This document shows positions 9,106-21,501 of a stretch of DNA of 64,000 bases, piece by piece (position 1 is the stretch's first letter; every line of letters starts with the position of its first letter). A model generated the notes under the pieces. It was not told the origin of the DNA. It saw nothing but the letters and a program-made list of their open reading frames with translations, and searched no databases. The DNA is from Pelodictyon luteolum DSM 273. GTDB taxonomy: Bacteria > Bacteroidota > Chlorobiia > Chlorobiales > Chlorobiaceae. The DNA lies in NCBI RefSeq assembly GCF_000012485.1, contig NC_007512.1:1821501-1885500 (forward strand). The letters are read 5' to 3'. Both the position numbers and the translations under genes were made by a program.

Positions 9106-9843
9106 TTGAGCACCGAATCGCACCATACCGGCACCCTCTACGTCGTCGCCACCCCGCTCGGAAACCTCGGAGACATTACCCTGAGGGCAATTGACGTTCT
9201 GCGTCAGTCGGATGCCGTCGCCTGCGAAGATACCCGCCGCGCCTCCATCCTCCTCCGCCATCTCGGCATAGAAGGCAAAAAGCTGATCAGCTACCACAAC
9301 TTCAACGAAGAGCAGGCCATCAACCGTGTTGCCTCGCTGCTCGAAGAGGGCCGGAATGTAGCGCTCATCACCGATGCCGGTACCCCGGTCATCAGTGATC
9401 CCGGCTACGGCATGATCCGCGCACTCCACCAGCGGGGCATCGGAGCCGTACCGGTGCCGGGACCATCGGCACTCACCGCGGCCCTTTCCGTCTGCCCCCT
9501 TCCGGCAAACAGCTTTTATTTCGGAGGGTTCCTGCCGCACAAGAAGGGAAGGAAGAGCCGGCTCGAGGAACTTGCGGCGATGGAGTCGACCTTCGTCCTC
9601 TATGAATCACCCTTCCGCATCCACAAACTCCTCGACGAACTCGAAGCCCTCCTCCCCGAAGCGGAAGTGTTCATCGGCAGGGAGATGACCAAGCTCCACG
9701 AAGAGTACCTTACCGGCAGCATTGGCGAACTGCGCGCCGCACTCCCCGAAGGAAAGACACGGGGGGAGTTCGTCGTTGCCGTACACCCTCCCGCACGCAA
9801 AAAGAACGCCAAAACCGGAGACCGATATGCAGATCGTCACTGA
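9106..9843 (+). CDS. rsmI: 16S rRNA (cytidine-1402 2'-O)-methyltransferase
   Basis: RsmI 2'-O-methylates C1402 in the ribosomal P site. Family motifs run in order: [13 protein letters not shown] (16-28), CEDTR (40-44), [14 protein letters not shown] (88-101) and LYESPFR. The start is a TTG; no usable ATG gives the conserved N-terminus, and an AGGGAG lies about 12 bases upstream. The last 17 bases overlap panC, implying translational coupling. Confidence 0.94.
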   Translation: MSTESHHTGTLYVVATPLGNLGDITLRAIDVLRQSDAVACEDTRRASILLRHLGIEGKKLISYHNFNEEQAINRVASLLEEGRNVALITDAGTPVISDPGYGMIRALHQRGIGAVPVPGPSALTAALSVCPLPANSFYFGGFLPHKKGRKSRLEELAAMESTFVLYESPFRIHKLLDELEALLPEAEVFIGREMTKLHEEYLTGSIGELRAALPEGKTRGEFVVAVHPPARKKNAKTGDRYADRH

Positions 9844-10678
9844 TCCCGCTGAAATGCAGGCCACCGCGGACAAACTCCGCGCCGGGCGTCAGCTCATCGG
9901 AGTCGTCATGACCATGGGCGCCCTGCACGAAGGACACCTCAGCCTGGTGAATCTGGCCCGGGAGCATGCCGGCACCATCATCATGACCCTCTTCGTCAAC
10001 CCCTCGCAGTTCGGACCCGGAGAGGATTTCCAACGCTACCCCCGCCCTTTTGAAAAGGACGCCGCCATGGCCCGCTCCGCCGGTGTAGACTACCTGTTCG
10101 CCCCGACGCCGGAAGCCATGTACCCCGAAGGATTCCAGACAACGGTTTCCTGCTCAGGCATCACAAGGCGATTTGAAGGCGAGCGGCGCCCCGGGCATTT
10201 CGACGGGGTGGCGACCATCGTCTCGAAGCTTTTGAACATTACCCGACCGCATGTCGCCGTGTTCGGCGAAAAGGATGCCCAGCAGCTCGCCCTGATCCGG
10301 CGCATAAACCGGGACCTCGACATGGGCGTCCAGATTGTTGCCGCCCCGACCGTACGGGAAAACGATGGCCTGGCCGTCAGCTCCCGCAACATCTACCTCA
10401 CAGGCGATGAACGGCAGAAGGCACCGGCCATCCACCGCGCAATCCAGCATGCCGGAGAGATGCTGGCCGCCGGAGAGAATGACCTCAAAGCGGTAGCGGC
10501 CGAAGTCGCCGGGATGATCACCGAAAACACGCAATTCAAGCTTGAATACGCGGCATTCGTCGATGAAGAGAGCTTCGAGCCCGCAGAAACAGTCGTGAAA
10601 GAGCACGAGTACCGCCTGCTCATCGCTGCCGCAGCAGAGCGGGTCCGCTTGATCGACAACCAAAAATTCCGTGTGTGA
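9827..10678 (+). CDS. panC: Pantothenate synthetase
   Basis: PanC joins pantoate and beta-alanine using ATP in coenzyme A synthesis. The 283-residue protein has the nucleotidyltransferase motif MGALHEGH (30-37), [17 protein letters not shown], and FGEKDAQQ, all near-invariant in the family. The ATG at 9827 lies inside the end of rsmI with a GGAG a few bases upstream. The frame is open further upstream but the extension is rsmI sequence in another frame. Confidence 0.96.
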   Translation: MQIVTDPAEMQATADKLRAGRQLIGVVMTMGALHEGHLSLVNLAREHAGTIIMTLFVNPSQFGPGEDFQRYPRPFEKDAAMARSAGVDYLFAPTPEAMYPEGFQTTVSCSGITRRFEGERRPGHFDGVATIVSKLLNITRPHVAVFGEKDAQQLALIRRINRDLDMGVQIVAAPTVRENDGLAVSSRNIYLTGDERQKAPAIHRAIQHAGEMLAAGENDLKAVAAEVAGMITENTQFKLEYAAFVDEESFEPAETVVKEHEYRLLIAAAAERVRLIDNQKFRV

Positions 10679-10690
10679 AGGGGGTTCCGG

Positions 10691-10719
10691 TCGATACCGT
10701 AATCAACTTTTTTTATAGT
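10691..10719 (+). promoter_or_regulatory. Possible promoter upstream of pnp
   Basis: TCGATA (10691-10696) and TATAGT (10714-10719) are 17 bases apart in an AT-rich patch between panC and pnp. The -35 match is weak. It would give a leader of about 100 bases for pnp. Confidence 0.3.
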
Positions 10720-10828
10720 ATATTCAAAGACAGGCTGCAGTACTGTCCCTCATCAAGGAAAGTCAGCCACCGGAAGGGAGAACCCCGACCGGACACCGTT
10801 TTTCCATCACCAATCACAAGCGATTTTT

Positions 10829-13027
10829 ATGATTATCACGAAAGAAATCAATCTCGGACAGGGCAAAACGATCTCGATCGAAACCGGCAGGATGGCCAAA
10901 CAGGCCGACGGTGCCACCGTGGTCCGCATGGGCGACACCATGGTCATCGCCACCGTCGTATCCAGCCGCAAAACACCTTCTGTCAATCAGGACTTCTTTC
11001 CGCTCCAGGTTGAATACCGCGAGAAATACTATGCCGCAGGCAAGTTCCCCGGCGGATTCTTCAAGCGTGAAGCCCGTCCCTCGGAAAAAGAGATCCTTTC
11101 GGCACGCCTTATCGACCGCGCACTCCGCCCGCTCTTCCCGACCGGCTACTACCACGAGACCCAGGTCATCATCAACGTCATCTCCAGCGACCAGCAGAAC
11201 GATGCCGACGTGCTCGGCGGACTGGCCGCATCGGCAGCCATCATGGTCTCCGACATCCCCTTCGAAAACGCCATGTCAGAGGTCCGCGTCGGCAGGGTGA
11301 ACGGCCTGTTCATCATCAACCCGACCATCGACGAGCTTGAGGGCAGCGATATCGACATCAGCATCGGCGGCACCGCCGACACCATCTGCATGCTCGAGGG
11401 CGAGATGAAGGAGATTTCCGAAGCCGAGATGCTCGACGCCATCAAATTCGGCCATGAAGCCATCAAGAAGCTCTGCCAGCTCCAGAATGAACTCGCAGGT
11501 GAGGTAGCCAAAGCCAAACGCCCCTTCACCCCGCTCCAGGTTCCTGCAGAACTCTCGGAGTATGTGAAGAACGCCTGCGAAAGCAGCCTGAAAGAGCTGG
11601 CCTACAAGCCGCTTGCAAAGGAAGTGCGCGCAGATGAGACGAAGGCGATCTACAGCGAGACCGTCAAAAAGGCCATCGAGCATTTCAGTGCCGCCTTCGG
11701 TCCTGAAGCACTCGCTGCCGACCCGTCCAAAGCGCTCTGCCTGAACGAGCACATCATTGAAGAAGAGATCCACTCCTTTGAAAAGAACGTCATGCGCCGC
11801 ATGATCCTCGACGACGGCAAACGACTTGACGGCAGGAACCTTGAGCAGGTCCGGCCCATCACGATTGAACTCGGCGTCATCCCGAGAGCCCACGGCTCCG
11901 CTCTTTTCACCAGAGGCGAAACCCAGGCGCTTGTCGCCGTCACCCTCGGAACCAAGAAAGACGCGCAGTCTGTCGACACCCTCACCAACAGCGCCGACAA
12001 GCGCTTCATGCTCCACTACAACTTCCCGCCTTTCTCAGTCGGTGAAGTCGGCAGACTCGGTTCCACCGGACGCCGCGAAATCGGACACGGCAACCTTGCC
12101 GAGCGCTCCATCAAGATGGTCGCCCCCGGCGAGCAGGAGTTCCCATACACTGTCCGCATCGTCTCCGAAATCCTTGAGTCGAATGGTTCATCCAGCATGG
12201 CTTCGGTCTGCGGCGGCACCCTCGCACTGATGGACGGTGGCGTTCCGCTGAAGAAGCCGGTCTCCGGCATCGCAATGGGCCTCATCAAAGACGGCGAAGA
12301 GTACGCAGTCCTCTCCGACATCCTCGGCAACGAGGACCATCTCGGCGACATGGACTTCAAGGTAGCCGGCACCCGGGACGGCATCACCGCATGCCAGATG
12401 GACATCAAGATCGACGGACTCGACTACCACATCCTCGAGAACGCGCTGGCACAGGCCCGTCGCGGCCGCTTCCACATCCTTGACAAGATGGAGGAAGCCA
12501 TTCCTGCATCGCGTGAGGAACTGGCCCAGTACGCTCCCCGACTCACCGCCATCCAGGTTCCTGTTGAGTCCATCGGGCTCATCATCGGCAAGGGCGGCGA
12601 AACCATACGCAGCATCACCGAAGAGACCGGTGCGGAGATCAACATCGAGGATGACGGCACTGTCACCATCGCATGCTCCAGCAACGAAGGCACCAAGGCT
12701 GCCGTCGAAATCATCAAGGCGCTCATCGCCAAACCTGAAGTCGGCACCATCTATGTCGGCAAGGTTCGCGACGTTCGCGACGAGCTTGGCGCATTCGTCG
12801 AGTTCATCCCGAAGACCGACGGCCTCGTCCACATCTCAGAGATCTCCAGGGAGCGGGTCACCAAAGTCAGCGACCACCTGAAGGTCGGTGACCGCATCAA
12901 GGTCAAGCTTGTCGATATCCGCAAGGATCCGAGGACCGGCAAAACCCGCTTCGCCCTCTCAATGAAGGCGGTGGATGAAGAGCCGGTCAACGGCACAGAG
13001 GCCGGCGCCGCCCCTGAAAACAACTGA
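10829..13027 (+). CDS. pnp: Polyribonucleotide nucleotidyltransferase (PNPase)
   Basis: PNPase is the 3'-5' phosphorolytic exoribonuclease of mRNA turnover. The 732-residue protein has two RNase PH-like domains joined by a helical domain, with the core [14 protein letters not shown] in the second half. A KH domain follows ([20 protein letters not shown]), then an S1 domain ([17 protein letters not shown]). Start and length fit the family. The common partner rpsO is not upstream here; panC is. A strong terminator follows the stop. Confidence 0.98.
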
Positions 13028-13045
13028 GCTCACTGAACAAGTAAA

Positions 13046-13077
13046 AGCAGTGCAGAAACCCTGCACTGCTTTTTTTA
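13046..13077 (+). terminator. Rho-independent terminator of pnp
   Basis: A 10-bp perfect stem (agcagtgcag at 13046-13055, complement 13061-13070) with loop aaacc is followed directly by a run of T to 13077, about 20 bases after the pnp stop. Confidence 0.93.
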
Positions 13078-13079
13078 TT

Positions 13080-13117
13080 CCCGTTATTCCCGTTATTACT
13101 CCTTATTACCCGTTATT
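13080..13117 (+). repeat. Short tandem cccgttatt repeats upstream of leuS
   Basis: Three exact copies of the 9-mer cccgttatt start at 13080, 13089 and 13109, with a degenerate copy (ctccttatt) at 13099. They fill the space between the pnp terminator and leuS, 50 bases before its ATG. This may be a leader element or a small replication-slippage repeat. Confidence 0.75.
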
Positions 13118-13167
13118 CCCGAAACCCGATACTACCCCGCAACCAGACCGAACCCGACAGCCCCACG

Positions 13168-15585
13168 ATGAAGTACGATTTTTCGCATACCGAAAAGAAA
13201 TGGCAGGCATACTGGCAGGAACATGGAACCTTCCAGGCTGAAGAGGGCCAGGAGAAGCCAAAATACTACGTCCTCGACATGTTCCCCTACCCCAGCGGAT
13301 CGGGGCTGCACGTCGGCCACCTCGAAGGCTACACCGCCTCTGACATTGTCGCCCGCTACCGCCGCAGCCGCGGCAATAACGTCCTCCACCCTATGGGATG
13401 GGACGCCTTCGGCCTTCCGGCCGAACAGTACGCAATCAAGACCGGAACCCACCCGAGTCTGACGACAGAAAACAACATCCGGAGCTTCCGCGAAACCCTG
13501 CAGGCGATGGGGTTCTCCTACGACTGGTCAAGAGAGATCAACACCACCGACCCCGGCTACTTCCGCTGGACACAGTGGATCTTCCTGAAGCTGTATGAAA
13601 TGGGGCTTGCCTATCAGTCGGAGGTTGACGTCAACTGGTGTGTCGAGCTCCGCGCCGTCCTTGCCAATGAAGAGGTGGAGGAGAAGATTGCCGAAGGGCT
13701 CACGGTCGTCCGCCGTCCGCTGCGCCAGTGGGTGCTGAAAATCACCGCCTACGCCGAGCGCCTCCTCCTGGACCTCGACGGGCTCGACTGGCCTGAAAAC
13801 GTCAAGCAGATGCAGCGAAACTGGATCGGCCGCTCGGAGGGCGTCGAAGTCGACTTCGAACTCCGCTGCCACCGGAAGATGCTCCGGGTCTACACCACCC
13901 GCCCCGACACCCTGTTCGGCGCGACCTACCTCGTCATATCTCCCGAACACCCCATGGCCGAGAAGCTGGCCACAGCACCGCAGCTGGTTGAGGTAAAAAA
14001 CTACATATCGAAAGCAAAGCTGAAAACCGAGCTCGAGCGGACAGGCCTGCAGAAAGATAAAACCGGGGTATTCACCGGCTCCTACGCCATCAACCCTGCA
14101 AACGGCGAAGCGCTTCCGGTATGGATTTCCGATTTCGTGCTCACCAGCTACGGCACAGGGGCAATCATGTCTGTCCCTGCGCACGACAGCCGCGACTGGG
14201 AGTTCGCAAAGAAGTTCGGGCTCCCGATCGTTGAAGTCGTCAAAAGCCCCCACGACGTTCAGGATGCGGTTTATGAGGGCAAGGACAGCACGGCTGTCAA
14301 CTCCAGCAACAGCGAAATCAGCCTCGACGGGCTCGCCTTCCCTGAAGCGTTCGAGCGGATGGCCTCATGGCTTGAGTTGAAAAAGTGCGGAGAGAGGAAG
14401 GTGAACTACCGCCTCCGCGACTGGATCTTCAGCCGCCAGCGCTACTGGGGCGAACCCATTCCCGTCAAGCACTATGAAGACGGCTCGCTCGGCACCGAAA
14501 CAGACCTGCCGCTCCGTCTTCCCGAAGTCGAGGCCTACCAGCCGACCGAAACCGGCGAGTCACCTCTGGCCAACATCCCCGAGTGGCTCTACGGAACAGA
14601 CGGGAAGGGTGCGTTCCGCCGCGAAACCAACACGATGCCGCAATGGGCCGGCAGCTGCTGGTACTACCTCCGATTCATCGACCCCCGGAACAGCGAGCAC
14701 CTCGTCGATGCTGAAAAGGAGCACTACTGGATGAATGTCGACCTCTACATCGGAGGCGCCGAACATGCCGTCCTGCACCTGCTCTATGCACGCTTCTGGC
14801 ACAAGGTGCTCTATGACCTCAAGGTCGTCAGTACGAAGGAGCCGTTCCAGAAGCTGTTCAACCAGGGCATGATCCTCGGCGAAGACGGTGAGAAGATGTC
14901 GAAGTCGCGCGGCAACGTCATCCCCGCCGACCATGTCCTTGAGAAATACGGGGCCGACGCCGTCCGGCTCTATGAAATGTTCCTCGGACCGCTCGAGCAG
15001 GTCAAACCGTGGAACACCAATGGGATTGAAGGCGTCAGCCGCTTCCTCAACCGCGTCTGGCGGCTGGTCCACCCCGATACTGAAGGCCCGGCGGCCGTCC
15101 TGGACGAAGCAGCCATGCCCGGGGAGCTCCTGCGCCGCATGCATAAGACGGTCAAGAAGGTCCGGGAAGACACCGAGTGTTTGAAGTTCAACACCGCCAT
15201 CGCCGAGATGATGGTCTTTGTCAATGACCTGCACCGCACCGGCAACCGCAACAGAGAGGCAATCGAAACCCTCGTGCTGCTCCTCGCCCCCTATGCACCG
15301 CACATCTCGGAAGAACTCTGGGAAGCACTTGGCCACCCCGAATCAATAGCCCGTGCGCCCTTCCCCACCTTTGACCCGGCTCTGGCAGCGAACGACGTCC
15401 TCACCATCGCCGTCCAGGTCAACGGAAAACTGAGGGGCACGTTCGAGGCCGCAAAAGACGCATCGAAGGAAGAGATGCTCGAAGCGGCAAGAGCGGTAGA
15501 ATCCGTCAGAAAGTTCATTGAGGGCTCAACGGTCGTAAAAGAAATCGTCGTTCCGGGAAAACTCATCAACTTTGCCGTAAAATAA
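13168..15585 (+). CDS. leuS: Leucyl-tRNA synthetase
   Basis: LeuS charges tRNA-Leu. The 805-residue class Ia enzyme has the HIGH-type motif HVGH at 48-51, the CP1 editing domain with [12 protein letters not shown], a tRNA-contact RNWIGRSEG, and KMSKS at 576-580. In the zinc-ribbon region of E. coli LeuS the metal-binding cysteines are absent ([19 protein letters not shown]), as in Bacteroidetes-type enzymes from memory. The ATG at 13168 gives a normal N-terminus. It has its own leader after the pnp terminator. Confidence 0.97.
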   Translation: MKYDFSHTEKKWQAYWQEHGTFQAEEGQEKPKYYVLDMFPYPSGSGLHVGHLEGYTASDIVARYRRSRGNNVLHPMGWDAFGLPAEQYAIKTGTHPSLTTENNIRSFRETLQAMGFSYDWSREINTTDPGYFRWTQWIFLKLYEMGLAYQSEVDVNWCVELRAVLANEEVEEKIAEGLTVVRRPLRQWVLKITAYAERLLLDLDGLDWPENVKQMQRNWIGRSEGVEVDFELRCHRKMLRVYTTRPDTLFGATYLVISPEHPMAEKLATAPQLVEVKNYISKAKLKTELERTGLQKDKTGVFTGSYAINPANGEALPVWISDFVLTSYGTGAIMSVPAHDSRDWEFAKKFGLPIVEVVKSPHDVQDAVYEGKDSTAVNSSNSEISLDGLAFPEAFERMASWLELKKCGERKVNYRLRDWIFSRQRYWGEPIPVKHYEDGSLGTETDLPLRLPEVEAYQPTETGESPLANIPEWLYGTDGKGAFRRETNTMPQWAGSCWYYLRFIDPRNSEHLVDAEKEHYWMNVDLYIGGAEHAVLHLLYARFWHKVLYDLKVVSTKEPFQKLFNQGMILGEDGEKMSKSRGNVIPADHVLEKYGADAVRLYEMFLGPLEQVKPWNTNGIEGVSRFLNRVWRLVHPDTEGPAAVLDEAAMPGELLRRMHKTVKKVREDTECLKFNTAIAEMMVFVNDLHRTGNRNREAIETLVLLLAPYAPHISEELWEALGHPESIARAPFPTFDPALAANDVLTIAVQVNGKLRGTFEAAKDASKEEMLEAARAVESVRKFIEGSTVVKEIVVPGKLINFAVK

Positions 15586-15628
15586 TGCAATCAATCCGGC
15601 AACGTTCCAGACATAGGGAGACGGACAA

Positions 15629-15657
15629 TTGCCAAGAATATTTTTTTTATGTAAAAT
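15629..15657 (+). promoter_or_regulatory. Putative sigma-70-type promoter of acs
   Basis: TTGCCA (15629-15634) and TAAAAT (15652-15657) are separated by 17 bases that include a run of eight T. Transcription would start near 15664, about 78 bases before the acs ATG. Confidence 0.55.
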
Positions 15658-15741
15658 TCGTATTCGACTTCTCAGGCGATGACGAGGCGGCATAGGTGCC
15701 GCACAAGGGACTTTTTTTCAACACCTTTAAATCCGGGATCA

Positions 15742-17745
<2,004 letters not shown>

Positions 17746-17778
17746 GGCTCTCCCCCCACTCCTTTAGCATAACAAGAA

Positions 17779-17814
17779 TGAGAAAGCCCGGGCAACCCCG
17801 GGCTTTCTCATTTT
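17779..17814. terminator. Strong bidirectional terminator between acs and tspO
   Basis: A perfect 14-bp stem (17779-17792 with 17797-17810; arm tgagaaagcccggg) and a caac loop are followed by TTTT. It lies between convergent acs and tspO and can serve both. Confidence 0.9.
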
Positions 17815-17858
17815 CCATCAACTCCACGCTATCCAACGCTCAGCAAGGCCTGAGACCC

Positions 17859-18341
17859 TCAGTTCAGCTGCCAGATCGTGAAGTTCAGGTAGGCGGCAAA
17901 ACTCACCCAGAGGAGATAGGGCACGAGCAGACGGGAGGAGAGCGGAACGATCCCCCGGAACTGCACCATCGTCGAGACGATCATCAACCAGAGCAGGATG
18001 ATGACAAAGAATGCGAGCCGGGGCGAATGCAGGCCGAAGAAGGATGCTGACCAGGCCAGATTCAGGATAAGCTGGGCCACAAACACAGAGATGGCACCCC
18101 ACGGGAGCCGGCCGCTCGTCGTGCGGGCGCTGAGCACCAGTGCAAAGGCGACAGCCATCATGAGAAACAGGAGACTCCATACCGGAGGAAAGAGCCAGTC
18201 GGGCGGGTTCCAGGAAGGCCGCTGGAGGGTCTGGTAGTACCACTCTGAACCGGGAACGGGAGTGAACAGACTGCCGCCGTAGGCGAAGAGAAAACAGAGG
18301 ATGATGCTGAACGCCGTCTTTGCCGGATTAAGCTGCTTCAT
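17859..18341 (-). CDS. tspO: TspO/MBR family tryptophan-rich sensory protein
   Basis: TspO proteins are five-helix membrane proteins that bind porphyrins; in phototrophs such as Rhodobacter they affect pigment gene expression and tetrapyrrole export. The 160-residue protein has about five hydrophobic segments and the family signatures WYYQTLQRPSWNPPDWLFPPVW, LNLAWSASFFGL and PYLLWVSFAAYLNFTIW. The gene is alone between acs (convergent) and an inositol-phosphatase-family gene (divergent). A link to bacteriochlorophyll intermediates is inference. Confidence 0.93.
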   Translation of the reverse strand: MKQLNPAKTAFSIILCFLFAYGGSLFTPVPGSEWYYQTLQRPSWNPPDWLFPPVWSLLFLMMAVAFALVLSARTTSGRLPWGAISVFVAQLILNLAWSASFFGLHSPRLAFFVIILLWLMIVSTMVQFRGIVPLSSRLLVPYLLWVSFAAYLNFTIWQLN

Positions 18342-18441
18342 TGCAAGGGGTTTCTAGGTTATGGTGACTGTAGATCGAACGACAACACTAACATACACAC
18401 CCCCGCGATAATTCCTTCCCGAAAAGGAGGTTGGCCTATGC

Positions 18442-18470
18442 TTGCAGTGAAGTCGGCATTGAAGTACTAT
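18442..18470 (+). promoter_or_regulatory. Putative promoter of the IMPase-family gene
   Basis: TTGCAG (18442-18447) and TACTAT (18465-18470) are 17 bases apart. Transcription would begin near 18477, leaving a 36-base leader before the ATG at 18513. The element lies downstream of a competing start codon at 18438, so both cannot describe the same transcript. Confidence 0.45.
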
Positions 18471-18512
18471 ATTGGACACGCCCGTAACCCGCAACATCTT
18501 CCCCGATTCGAC

Positions 18513-19319
18513 ATGGAAAAGCCATCAACAGAACTGCTGGTTGCCGAAGAGGCCGCCCGCGCCGCAGGAGCCATCACCCGGAAGAAATTTGGTGAACTTT
18601 CCGGTAAAGAGATCCACCCGAAAGAGTTCAGGGACTTCGTCACAGAAACAGACAAAGCGTGTGAAGCCGAAATCGAAAGGATCATCAAGGCTGCATTCCC
18701 CAGGGACGGCATGCTCTGCGAAGAGGGCACCACTGCCCCGCCCCTGTCGGGAAGGACATGGATCGTCGATCCGCTCGACGGCACCCTCAACTTCATCCAC
18801 TCCTTCCCTGTCTTCTCCATCAGCATCGCCCTGAAAGATGAAGCAGAGGGACTCACACACGGTGTTGTTTACCAGCCGGTGCTCGACGAACTCTTCACCG
18901 CCCGGAAGGGCCGGGGGGCATACCTCAACGGCCGCAGGATCAATGTCGCCGACCGGAGGGAAGATGACGGGTGGCTCATCGCCACGGGACTTCCCTTCAA
19001 GGAATACCATTACATGGATGCCTACATGGCCATGCTGAAAGATGTCGTCAAGGTGTCGGCCGGCATACGGCGAGCCGGATCTGCGGCAATCGATCTGGCC
19101 TACACGGCATGCGGGAGGTTCGACGCATTCTGGGAATACGTCCTGTTTCCGTGGGACTTCTCCGCAGGCGTCCTCCTCGTGCGGGAGGCCGGCGGCACGG
19201 TCACCGACTTCACGGGAGAGGATGATGTCTTCAGGCGCCGGAGCATCATCGCCGGCAACCCCGAAACCCATCCACTTCTGCTTACCATGGCGCGGAAGCA
19301 TTTCCCTGAAGCCGAATAA
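18513..19319 (+). CDS. Inositol monophosphatase family protein (SuhB-like)
   Basis: The 268-residue protein has the Mg-binding motifs of the IMPase fold: CEEGT, DPLDGTLNFIHSFP, and WDFSAGVLLVREAGG near the C-terminus. Substrate within the family (inositol, histidinol, PAPS or other phosphates) is not settled by sequence. I chose ATG 18513, which fits family length and follows a promoter-like pair. An in-frame ATG at 18438 has an ideal aaaggagg seven bases upstream and would add 25 residues; those codons look less G/C-biased and have no family match. Confidence 0.85.
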   Translation: MEKPSTELLVAEEAARAAGAITRKKFGELSGKEIHPKEFRDFVTETDKACEAEIERIIKAAFPRDGMLCEEGTTAPPLSGRTWIVDPLDGTLNFIHSFPVFSISIALKDEAEGLTHGVVYQPVLDELFTARKGRGAYLNGRRINVADRREDDGWLIATGLPFKEYHYMDAYMAMLKDVVKVSAGIRRAGSAAIDLAYTACGRFDAFWEYVLFPWDFSAGVLLVREAGGTVTDFTGEDDVFRRRSIIAGNPETHPLLLTMARKHFPEAE

Positions 19320-19334
19320 TGGCCCGGCGATGAT

Positions 19335-19363
19335 TTGAAGAGGACCCGCTACTTTATTATCTT
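19335..19363 (+). promoter_or_regulatory. Putative promoter of lpxC/fabZ
   Basis: TTGAAG (19335-19340) and TATCTT (19358-19363) are 17 bases apart, just after the preceding stop. Transcription would begin near 19370, giving a leader of about 75 bases. Confidence 0.45.
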
Positions 19364-19444
19364 GAAAATCTGAAAATTCTCTCCCCCTGCCCGATGGGGA
19401 TTCATTTCCTGACGCTCTTCGGCGACAGGAGCAACTGCCACACT

Positions 19445-20857
19445 ATGCTCATTCATCAGCGCACTCTCGACAAAGAGGTTTCACTCTGGGGTACAGGCCT
19501 CCACACCGGCAAGGAATGCATGATCACCTTCAAGCCCGCCCCGGTGAACTACGGCTACCGGTTCATCCGCACCGATATTGCCGAAAGCCCTGAGATCCCG
19601 GCGCTGATCGACAACGTGGTTGACGTCCTTCGCGGCACGACCATCGCCGTCGGAGAAGTGAAGGTGCACACGACCGAACATGTGCTCGCAGCCCTCTACG
19701 GGCTCCAGATCGACAACTGCCGCATTGAAATGAGCGGCCCCGAACCTCCGGTCATGGACGGAAGTTCCCAGCCCTTTGGCGAAGCCCTCCAGGGAGCAGG
19801 CTTCAAGGAACAGGACGAGCCTAAAAACTACCTCGTCATCGACGAAACCATCGAATACCATGATACCCTTAACAGCGTCGACATCGTCGCGCTGCCGCTC
19901 GACGACTTCCGGGCCACCGTCATGGTCGACTACAAGAACCCCGCACTCGGTTCCCAGCACTCCGGACTCTTCAACCTCGAGAAAGAGTTCATGACGGAAT
20001 TCTCCCCCTCCCGCACATTCTGCTTCCTCAGCGAAGTCGAAACGCTGGCCAATCAGGGGATCATCAAGGGCGGAGACGTCGACAACGCCGTCGTCATCAT
20101 CGACAAGCAGATGGAGAAAACCGAGCTGCTGACGCTGGGAGAAAAACTCGGACTTGAAAGCGACCACCTCGTCCTCGGCAAGAACGGCATCCTCAACAAC
20201 CGCGAGCTGCGATTCGCAAACGAGCCAGCGCGCCACAAGCTGCTGGACCTGCTCGGAGACATTGCTCTGCTCGGCATGCCGGTAAAAGCGCAGGTGCTGG
20301 CCGCACGCCCCGGACATGCTTCAAACGTGGAGTTCGTCCGCCAGCTCAAGAAATACGCCGACCGCAACAAGCTCGCCCGCCAGTATCAGCACGAAAAGAA
20401 AGCCGGCGTAATCTTCGACATCAATGCGATCCAGAATATCCTGCCGCACCGCTACCCGTTCCTGCTCATAGACAAGATCGTCGAGTTCAAGCTTGATGAA
20501 AAGATTGTCTCGATCAAGAACGTCACGATGAACGAACCCTTCTTCCAGGGCCACTTCCCCGGCAACCCGGTCATGCCGGGCGTACTCATCATCGAAGCAA
20601 TGGCCCAGACCGGCGGCATCATGATGCTCAACGGCAAAAACAACACCAAGGAGAGCGTGGTCTACTTCATGGCGATCGACAAGGCCCGGTTCCGCAAACC
20701 GGTGCTGCCCGGCGACACTCTCGTCATTGAAGCCGTCATGACCAACATGCGCAGAAGCGTCTGCCAGTTCGACGCCAAGGCGTTCGTCCGCGGCGAACTT
20801 GTCTGCGAAGCCTCGCTGATGGCTACGGTCATGGACAAGCCTGCAGAGAAGAAATGA
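19445..20857 (+). CDS. lpxC/fabZ: Bifunctional UDP-3-O-acyl-N-acetylglucosamine deacetylase / 3-hydroxyacyl-ACP dehydratase
   Basis: The 470-residue protein fuses two enzymes. Residues 1 to about 290 are LpxC, the committed zinc deacetylase of lipid A synthesis, with [10 protein letters not shown] and [15 protein letters not shown] metal-site motifs. From about 320 it is FabZ, the fatty-acid dehydratase, with [13 protein letters not shown] and the active-site [23 protein letters not shown]. This fusion is known in Bacteroidetes and Chlorobi and ties lipid A and fatty-acid flux together. The ATG at 19445 places the LpxC N-terminus correctly; upstream in-frame codons add 17 unrelated residues. 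Confidence 0.95.
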   Translation: MLIHQRTLDKEVSLWGTGLHTGKECMITFKPAPVNYGYRFIRTDIAESPEIPALIDNVVDVLRGTTIAVGEVKVHTTEHVLAALYGLQIDNCRIEMSGPEPPVMDGSSQPFGEALQGAGFKEQDEPKNYLVIDETIEYHDTLNSVDIVALPLDDFRATVMVDYKNPALGSQHSGLFNLEKEFMTEFSPSRTFCFLSEVETLANQGIIKGGDVDNAVVIIDKQMEKTELLTLGEKLGLESDHLVLGKNGILNNRELRFANEPARHKLLDLLGDIALLGMPVKAQVLAARPGHASNVEFVRQLKKYADRNKLARQYQHEKKAGVIFDINAIQNILPHRYPFLLIDKIVEFKLDEKIVSIKNVTMNEPFFQGHFPGNPVMPGVLIIEAMAQTGGIMMLNGKNNTKESVVYFMAIDKARFRKPVLPGDTLVIEAVMTNMRRSVCQFDAKAFVRGELVCEASLMATVMDKPAEKK

Positions 20858-20893
20858 GGAGAGGAACTGCAACCCTTCGTCAGTAAAGAAAAT

Positions 20894-20924
20894 GGCCTCC
20901 GTTCAGCACGGGGGCCTTTTTTTT
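20894..20924. terminator. Terminator between lpxC/fabZ and pgsA
   Basis: A GC-rich stem of eight pairs with one G-T wobble (20894-20901 with 20909-20916) is followed by T8 (20917-20924). Flanking A-rich bases before the stem pair with the T run, so it can work in both directions for the convergent genes. Confidence 0.9.
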
Positions 20925-20944
20925 ACTGACTGAAGAACTCCGCC

Positions 20945-21499
20945 TCAGGCCTTGTACTCAAGGCCGTGGTGGATACGGTAAAAGCGGATGCAGTAGAGGA
21001 TAAAGGAGTAGAGAAGCATGAGGGTGGAGAGATAGAGGAAAAACTCCCTGACAGGCCAGAGCTCAAAGACCGGATGCGGCCATACCATCGAAATGAAAAG
21101 CATCGAAACGAACCCCACCGCCCACTTCCCGGGCCAGAGCGAGGTCGTCACCACCTGATGGTGGTGACGCACCCAGGCGGCGCCGGCGAAGATAAAGAGG
21201 TCACGGAGCACGGCAAACAGAACGAACCATAGGGGCAGTTCGCCGACCCAGAGGAAATAGAGCGCCACGCTGGCCAGACAGAGTTTATCGGCCAGAGGAT
21301 CAAGGATCTTTCCCATCTCCGAGACCTCATTGGTCCATCGGGCGGCCTGGCCGTCGAACCAGTCGGACAGCACGGCGACGATCATGATGACAATGGCGAT
21401 GTCGGTCCGCCCTGTGTGGAAGAACCAGAGAAACCAGGGGATCAGAAGGATCCTCAGGAAACTCAACGCATTGGGTATGTTGAAGATATGCCCCTGCAC
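20945..21499 (-). CDS. pgsA: CDP-alcohol phosphatidyltransferase (phosphatidylglycerophosphate synthase-like)
   Basis: The 184-residue membrane protein has the CDP-alcohol phosphotransferase signature (SDWFDGQAARWTNEVSEMG, then ILDPLADK) and about five hydrophobic helices. PgsA makes phosphatidylglycerophosphate from CDP-diacylglycerol, and its small size and neighbours fit that role. It starts two bases after the ruvC stop and is the last gene of a yebC-ruvC-pgsA unit. Another CDP-alcohol transferase cannot be fully excluded. Confidence 0.85.
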   Translation of the reverse strand: MQGHIFNIPNALSFLRILLIPWFLWFFHTGRTDIAIVIMIVAVLSDWFDGQAARWTNEVSEMGKILDPLADKLCLASVALYFLWVGELPLWFVLFAVLRDLFIFAGAAWVRHHHQVVTTSLWPGKWAVGFVSMLFISMVWPHPVFELWPVREFFLYLSTLMLLYSFILYCIRFYRIHHGLEYKA

Positions 21500-21501
21500 G
21501 G

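Noticed and set aside
10679-10828. tRNA or rpsO in the gap before pnp
   Set aside because: The gap is too short for rpsO and no cloverleaf arms or CCA end could be fitted.
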